DNA of 64,000 bases, taken from assembly GCA_018262095.1 (NCBI GenBank), contig JAGTRW010000001.1, forward strand, positions 1 through 64,000. The letters are read 5' to 3'. Within the stretch, counting starts at the first letter, position 1. Each line of letters opens with the position of its first letter. The DNA is from Pseudomonadota bacterium. Lineage in GTDB: Bacteria > Pseudomonadota > Gammaproteobacteria > Burkholderiales > Rhodocyclaceae. Positions 59,316 through 64,000 of this stretch are shown here, in pieces. The notes beneath the pieces are model-generated. The model worked only from the letters and a program-made list of their open reading frames with translations. It did not search any database and was not told the origin of the DNA. A program made the translations under genes and the position numbers.

Positions 59316-60451
59316 ACGCCACCCGCCTTGCCTTACTGCTCATCAGCCTCCTGACCCTCGCTGCATGTTCAGATGGCAATGCAAAAAAGAAAGGCGAAGC
59401 ACCGCCGGTCCCGGTGACGACGGCGAAAGCCGCCGCGCGCGACATTCCGGTGACACTCAAGGTGGTCGGCCGCGCCGAAGCGTACGAGAGCGTGGTGCTC
59501 AAATCGCGCGTTGATGGCCAGGTCGCCGCAGTACTCTTCACCGAAGGCCAGCACGTCAAGCAGGGCGACGTGCTGATCCGTCTCGATGCGACCGATTTTG
59601 CCGCTCGTCTGCAACAGGCCGAAGCGACCGCGGCGCGCGATCAGGCGCTGATCGACAAGAGCCGCGCCGACACCGCGCGTTACACGGCACTCAAGGAGCG
59701 CAACTTCGTCTCCGAAGAAAAAGTCAACGACATCCGCACCAACGAAGCGGCGGCCAGTGCCAACCTGCGCGCCAGCAAGGCAGCGGCCGAGGTGGCGCGA
59801 TTGCAGCTCTCTTACGCCACCATTCGCGCGCCGTTTACCGGCGTCGTCGGCGCGCGACTGGTGTTCCCCGGATCATCGGTCAAGGTCAACGACACGGTCC
59901 TCGCCGTCGTCAACCGCGTCCGCCCGCTGCTCATCACTTTCTCGATTCCCGAGAAACACCTGCCGCGGCTGCGCGCGGCGATGGCCGCCGCCGGCGGCAT
60001 GAAGGTCGACGTCAGCCTGCCCGGCGACACGTCGCGCCACTACGACGGCGACGTACATTTTATCGACAACGCGGTCGATGCCACCACCGGCACCATTCTG
60101 ATGAAAGCGACGCTGCCCAACGACGACGAGAAGCTCACTCCCGGCCAGTTCCTCAACGTGACGCTATTGCTCGACACCTTGAGCGGTGCCGTCACCATCC
60201 CCAACGAAGCGGTTCAGCAGGGCGCCGACGGCAATTTCGTCTATGTCGTCAAGGACGACCAGAGCACCGAGGTTCGCCCAATTACCACGGCCGCCGCCGA
60301 CGCCGGCGTCACTGCCATCGCCAAGGGGCTGCAAGCCGGCGAGACGGTCGTCACCGACGGCCAGTTGCGCCTTGCTCCCGGCGTCAAGGTCAAACAACGC
60401 GACGCGACGCAAAGCAAGACGCCACCTGCCCCCGCGGCAACGGCCAAGTAG
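59312..60451 (+). CDS. RND efflux membrane fusion lipoprotein
   Basis: 379 residues, GTG start overlapping the lysA stop (GTGA). Signal peptide with lipobox LAAC, Cys19. Lipoyl half-motifs (VVLKSRVDGQVAAVLF in parts, SRVDGQV; and RAPFTGVVG), an alpha hairpin (about 95-150), beta-barrel and membrane-proximal domains. Periplasmic adaptor for the next gene's pump. No outer-membrane channel gene follows, so a TolC-like protein from elsewhere must serve. Confidence 0.92.
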   Translation: MNATRLALLLISLLTLAACSDGNAKKKGEAPPVPVTTAKAAARDIPVTLKVVGRAEAYESVVLKSRVDGQVAAVLFTEGQHVKQGDVLIRLDATDFAARLQQAEATAARDQALIDKSRADTARYTALKERNFVSEEKVNDIRTNEAAASANLRASKAAAEVARLQLSYATIRAPFTGVVGARLVFPGSSVKVNDTVLAVVNRVRPLLITFSIPEKHLPRLRAAMAAAGGMKVDVSLPGDTSRHYDGDVHFIDNAVDATTGTILMKATLPNDDEKLTPGQFLNVTLLLDTLSGAVTIPNEAVQQGADGNFVYVVKDDQSTEVRPITTAAADAGVTAIAKGLQAGETVVTDGQLRLAPGVKVKQRDATQSKTPPAPAATAK

Positions 60452-60460
60452 GGCGACGCG

Positions 60461-63400
60461 ATGAACCTGCCCGAACTGTGCATCCGCCGCCCGGTGATGA
60501 CGACGCTGCTGATGGCGGCGTTCGTCATCTTCGGCCTGATCGCCTACCGCGCGCTGCCGGTCTCCGAACTTCCCAGCGTCGATTTCCCGACCATCTCGGT
60601 GACCGCCAGCCTGCCCGGCGCATCGCCAGAGACGATGGCATCGGCCGTCGCGACGCCGCTCGAGGGACAGTTCTCGACGATCGCCGGACTCGATTCATTG
60701 AGTTCGACGAGCGCCCAGGGAACCACTTCGATCACGCTGCAGTTCTCGCTCGATCGCAACATCGACGCCGCCGCGCAGGACGTCCAGTCGGCGATTGCCT
60801 CGGCGCAGCGCAAGCTGCCGTCGTCCATGCCGACGCCGCCGTCGTTCCGCAAGGTCAACCCGGCCGACTCGCCGATCTTCTTCATCGCGCTCAGCTCGCC
60901 GACGCTGCCGCTGCCGGTGGTCAACGAATACGCCGAGACGCAACTCGCGCAGCGCATCTCGACGATCAGCGGCGTCGCCCAGGTGCTGGTCTTCGGCTCG
61001 CAAAAATTCGCCGTTCGCATCCGCGCCAACCCCGACCAACTCGCATCACGCGGCATGGGAATCGACGAACTGCAGCAGGCGATCGCGCAGGCCAACGTCA
61101 ACCAGCCGGTCGGCCTGATCGACGGCGAACGCCAAGCCTTCGCCATCAAGGACAACGGACAGCTGGCCACCGCCGCCGCCTACCGCCCGCTGATCGTCGC
61201 CTGGCGCAACGGCGCGCCGGTTCGCCTCGAGGAAGTCGCGACGCCGATCGACGGCGTCGAGAACAAGCGCGTCGCCGCCTGGAACGTCGACAAGCGCGCC
61301 ATCGTGCTGGCGATCCAGCGCCAGCCAGGCGCCAACACCATCGAGACGGTCAATTCGATCAAGCGCATCATGCCGAGCTTCCAGGCCAAACTGCCGGCGG
61401 CGATCAACATGACGACGCTTTACGACCGCAGCATTTCGATCAGCGAAGCGATCGACGACGTCCAGTTCTCGCTGCTGCTCTCCGGTTTCCTGGTCATCCT
61501 GGTGATCCTGCTCTTTTTGCGCAACCTGTCGGCGACGGCGATCCCGGCGCTGGCGCTGCCGATTTCGGTGATCGGCACCTTCGCCGTGATGCACCTGCTC
61601 GACTATAGCCTCGACAACCTCTCGCTGCTCGCGCTGACGCTGTCGGTCGGCTTCGTCGTCGACGACGCCATCGTCATGCTCGAGAACATCGTGCGCCACA
61701 TCGAGCTTGGCGAAACGCCGCTGCAGGCGGCGATCAAGGGATCGCGCGAGATCGGCTTCACCATCATCTCGATGACCATCTCGCTGACCGCGGTGTTCAT
61801 CCCGGTGCTGTTCATGAGCGGCATCGTCGGCCGGCTGCTGCACGAGTTCGCGGTCACCATCTGCGCCGCGATCCTGGTTTCCGGCGTCGTCTCGCTGACG
61901 CTGACACCGATGCTCTGCAGCCGCTACCTGCGCCATACCGAGTCGGAAGGACACGGCCGAATTTTCCGCGCCTTCGAACACTTTTTCGACGCGCTGCTCT
62001 CCGGCTACAAGCGCAGCTTGAAGCTGGCGATGGCGCACCCGCGACTGGTGCTCGCCGGCTTCGTCGCCACCGTGCTGCTCACCGGCGTGATGTTCACCCA
62101 GGTGCCCAAGGATTTCCTGCCAAGCGGCGACAGCGGGCAGATCACGGCGGTGACCGAAGGCCCGCAGGACGCCTCGTTCGATTCGATGGTCGAGCACCAG
62201 CGCGCCCTGGCGGCGATCATCGCCGCCGACCCCAACGTGCGCTCGTTCATGTCGAGCGTCGGCGCGGTCGGCTCGCGGCCGACGTCGAACACCGGTTCGC
62301 TCAATCTGATGCTCAAGCCGCGCGACGAGCGCAAACTGTCCGCCGACCAGATCATCCAGGAATTGCGCCCCAAGCTCGCCACCGTTCCCGGAATCAAGGT
62401 CTATATGCAGAACCCGCCGGCGATCCGCATCGGTGGCCAATCGACCTCGGCGCAGTACCAATACACGCTGCAGAGCACCGACCTTGCCGAACTCTACCAA
62501 TGGACCGACACGCTGCTCGGCAGGATTCGCCAGTTGCCCGGCTTCATCGACGTCACCAGCAACCTCAACAACCTCTCGCCGGTGGTGCGCCTGGACATCG
62601 ACCGCGACAAGATCGCGACGCTAGGCCTCTCCTTCGCCCAGGTCGAGGACGCGCTGCAGAGCGCTTTTTCAGCGCGGCAGATTTCGACGATCTACGGCAG
62701 CTCGAACCAGTATCAGGTGATCCTCGAAGTTTCGCCCGAGTTCCAGCTCGACCCGTCGATGCTGTCGCGGCTTTACGTTCGCGCGACCGGCGGCAAACTG
62801 GTTCCGCTCGACACGCTCACGCGCGTCAGCCAGTCGACGCAGGCGATGACCGTCAACCACCAGGGGCAGCTGCCGTCGGTGACCATTTCGTTCAACCTGC
62901 TGCCCGGCGTTTCGCTCGGCGACGCCGTCGACCGCATCAAGGCGCTCGAGCGCGAAATGCGCATGCCGGCCTCGCTCAACACCGCGCTGCAGGGCACCGC
63001 ACAAGCCTTCCAGGCCTCCTTGCAAGGCCTTGGCGTACTGCTCGTGATCGCCATCCTGGTCGTCTATATCGTTCTCGGGATCCTCTACGAGAGTTTCATC
63101 CACCCGCTGACCATCCTCTCGGGCCTGCCGTCGGCGACGCTCGGCGCGCTGATCACGCTCTACGTCTTCAAGACCGACCTTTCCCTTTACGCCTTCGTCG
63201 GCGTCATCATGCTGATCGGCATCGTCAAGAAGAACGCGATCATGATGATCGACTTCGCGCTCGACCGGCAACGCAGCGAGAAGATCCCGGCCAGCGAAGC
63301 GATCTACCAGGCCTGCCTGATCCGCTTCCGACCGATCATGATGACCAGCATGGCGGCGCTGGTCGGCACCTTGCCGATCGCGCTGGGTCTGGGCGCCGGC

Positions 63401-63571
63401 GCCGAGGTGCGTCAGCCGCTGGGCCTCGCGGTGGTCGGCGGCCTGTTGCTGTCGCAATTCCTGACGCTCTACCTGACACCGGTGATCTATATCTACCTCG
63501 ACCGCTTCACCAAAAAGGAAGAAGCCGCGCATCTGGCGGTCGACGCCGACGACTCGCTCGAATCGATCTGA
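60461..63571 (+). CDS. RND efflux pump, inner-membrane subunit (HAE1, MdtB/MdtC-like)
   Basis: 1036 residues with twelve helices and two large periplasmic loops. The proton-relay aspartates are in SVGFVVDDAIVMLEN; the opening FIxRPV-type is LCIRRPVMTTLL. Second-half motif GIVKKNAIMMIDFA is also standard. Closest in appearance to the MdtBC/MuxBC group, which often work as heteromeric pairs, though only one subunit is encoded here. Likely exports drugs, bile-like or aromatic compounds. Confidence 0.92.
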   Translation: MNLPELCIRRPVMTTLLMAAFVIFGLIAYRALPVSELPSVDFPTISVTASLPGASPETMASAVATPLEGQFSTIAGLDSLSSTSAQGTTSITLQFSLDRNIDAAAQDVQSAIASAQRKLPSSMPTPPSFRKVNPADSPIFFIALSSPTLPLPVVNEYAETQLAQRISTISGVAQVLVFGSQKFAVRIRANPDQLASRGMGIDELQQAIAQANVNQPVGLIDGERQAFAIKDNGQLATAAAYRPLIVAWRNGAPVRLEEVATPIDGVENKRVAAWNVDKRAIVLAIQRQPGANTIETVNSIKRIMPSFQAKLPAAINMTTLYDRSISISEAIDDVQFSLLLSGFLVILVILLFLRNLSATAIPALALPISVIGTFAVMHLLDYSLDNLSLLALTLSVGFVVDDAIVMLENIVRHIELGETPLQAAIKGSREIGFTIISMTISLTAVFIPVLFMSGIVGRLLHEFAVTICAAILVSGVVSLTLTPMLCSRYLRHTESEGHGRIFRAFEHFFDALLSGYKRSLKLAMAHPRLVLAGFVATVLLTGVMFTQVPKDFLPSGDSGQITAVTEGPQDASFDSMVEHQRALAAIIAADPNVRSFMSSVGAVGSRPTSNTGSLNLMLKPRDERKLSADQIIQELRPKLATVPGIKVYMQNPPAIRIGGQSTSAQYQYTLQSTDLAELYQWTDTLLGRIRQLPGFIDVTSNLNNLSPVVRLDIDRDKIATLGLSFAQVEDALQSAFSARQISTIYGSSNQYQVILEVSPEFQLDPSMLSRLYVRATGGKLVPLDTLTRVSQSTQAMTVNHQGQLPSVTISFNLLPGVSLGDAVDRIKALEREMRMPASLNTALQGTAQAFQASLQGLGVLLVIAILVVYIVLGILYESFIHPLTILSGLPSATLGALITLYVFKTDLSLYAFVGVIMLIGIVKKNAIMMIDFALDRQRSEKIPASEAIYQACLIRFRPIMMTSMAALVGTLPIALGLGAGAEVRQPLGLAVVGGLLLSQFLTLYLTPVIYIYLDRFTKKEEAAHLAVDADDSLESI

Positions 63572-63579
63572 AGCGCACC

Positions 63580-63972
63580 ATGGCTGACCCGCTATTCATC
63601 CTGCGCATCGACAAATGGCTGTGGGCGGCGCGCTTCTACAAGACGCGCTCGCTCGCCACCGCCGCGATCCACGCCGGCCACGTCAAGCTCAACGGGACGA
63701 CCGTCAAGCCGGCGCGCGACCTAAAGCCCGGCGACACGCTCGAACTCGCGATCGGCGATGCGCCATGGACCGTCGAGGTGCTCGGCCTCAACGATCAGCG
63801 CCGTCCGGCCAGCGAAGCGCAGCGGCTCTACGCCGAGACGGCGCAGAGTGCCGCGCGGCGCGCCGCGCTCAAGGAAGCGCAGCGTCTGGCACCGACACCC
63901 GGCAGCGACCTGCGCGGTCGCCCGACCAAGAAAGCGCGGCGGCAGATCAGAGGCTTTAACGACGTCTATTGA
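63580..63972 (+). CDS. hslR: Heat shock protein 15 homologue (S4 domain)
   Basis: 130 residues. S4 RNA-binding domain at about 8-70 with LRIDKWLWAARFYKTRS, then a basic C-terminal tail (GRPTKKARRQIRGFN) that binds stalled 50S subunits with peptidyl-tRNA. ATG start eight bases after the RND pump stop. Typical length and motif order for HslR. Confidence 0.92.
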   Translation: MADPLFILRIDKWLWAARFYKTRSLATAAIHAGHVKLNGTTVKPARDLKPGDTLELAIGDAPWTVEVLGLNDQRRPASEAQRLYAETAQSAARRAALKEAQRLAPTPGSDLRGRPTKKARRQIRGFNDVY

Positions 63973-64000
63973 CGAACCTTGTGGCCAGGCGCTGGACTAA

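Overview
The window reads as a chromosomal segment of a high-GC Gram-negative betaproteobacterium, most plausibly Rhodocyclales-like (Azonexus/Dechloromonas/Propionivibrio type). This rests on the pilMNOPQ-aroK-aroB-dgt block, lptM-lysA divergent from cyaY, fused-domain gltBD, pntAB, a Bug-type binding protein and several TRAP transporters. No rRNA, tRNA, insertion sequence, prophage or CRISPR array was recognised.

Left part (1-6.1 kb): the tail of a TRAP large permease, a strong terminator, D-galactonate dehydratase (dgoD) and a complete CUT1-type ABC importer, together a sugar or sugar-acid uptake and catabolism locus. From 6.1 to 16.1 kb come ordinary single genes: cardiolipin synthase coupled to an uncharacterised membrane-anchored protein, a hemolysin III family protein, trmA, a TMEM165/GDT1 manganese exporter behind a yybP-ykoY (Mn2+) riboswitch, a B12-binding radical SAM protein, a GGDEF protein and an orphan Bug protein.

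Accessory catabolic part (16.4-31.5 kb, all on the minus strand): a tannase/feruloyl-esterase lipoprotein, an MFS acid transporter, an AraC regulator, an AEC carrier, and then an operon. In transcription order the operon is a 16-residue ORF, a 61-residue ORF, a CoA-acylating aldehyde dehydrogenase, an HMG-CoA-lyase-family enzyme, a ThDP enzyme, a xylose-isomerase-like TIM barrel, TRAP Q-M-P, and an AroE-like dehydrogenase without the shikimate-binding serines. The ThDP enzyme carries a Gly-His-Thr-Asn motif where acetolactate-synthase relatives usually have Pro-Gly. As recalled, the ring-opening hydrolases IolD and cyclohexane-1,2-dione hydrolase carry a similar Gly-His motif there. The gene set parallels inositol catabolism (dehydrogenase, TIM-barrel dehydratase, ThDP ring hydrolase, lyase, acylating semialdehyde dehydrogenase) but is built from different families and has no kinase. 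I propose it degrades an unidentified alicyclic polyol or acid. This is the most interesting system in the window. Most gaps between its genes hold a perfect or near-perfect hairpin without a U-tract.

Right part (31.9-64 kb): housekeeping genes. These are a TSUP (TauE-like) exporter, glmS, glmU, a membrane winged-helix protein, gltBD (with a duplicated gltD 3' remnant downstream), pntAB, a CBS-domain protein, dgt, aroB, aroK, the type IV pilus assembly operon pilMNOPQ, penicillin-binding protein 1A, cyaY, lptM, lysA, an RND efflux pair and hslR.
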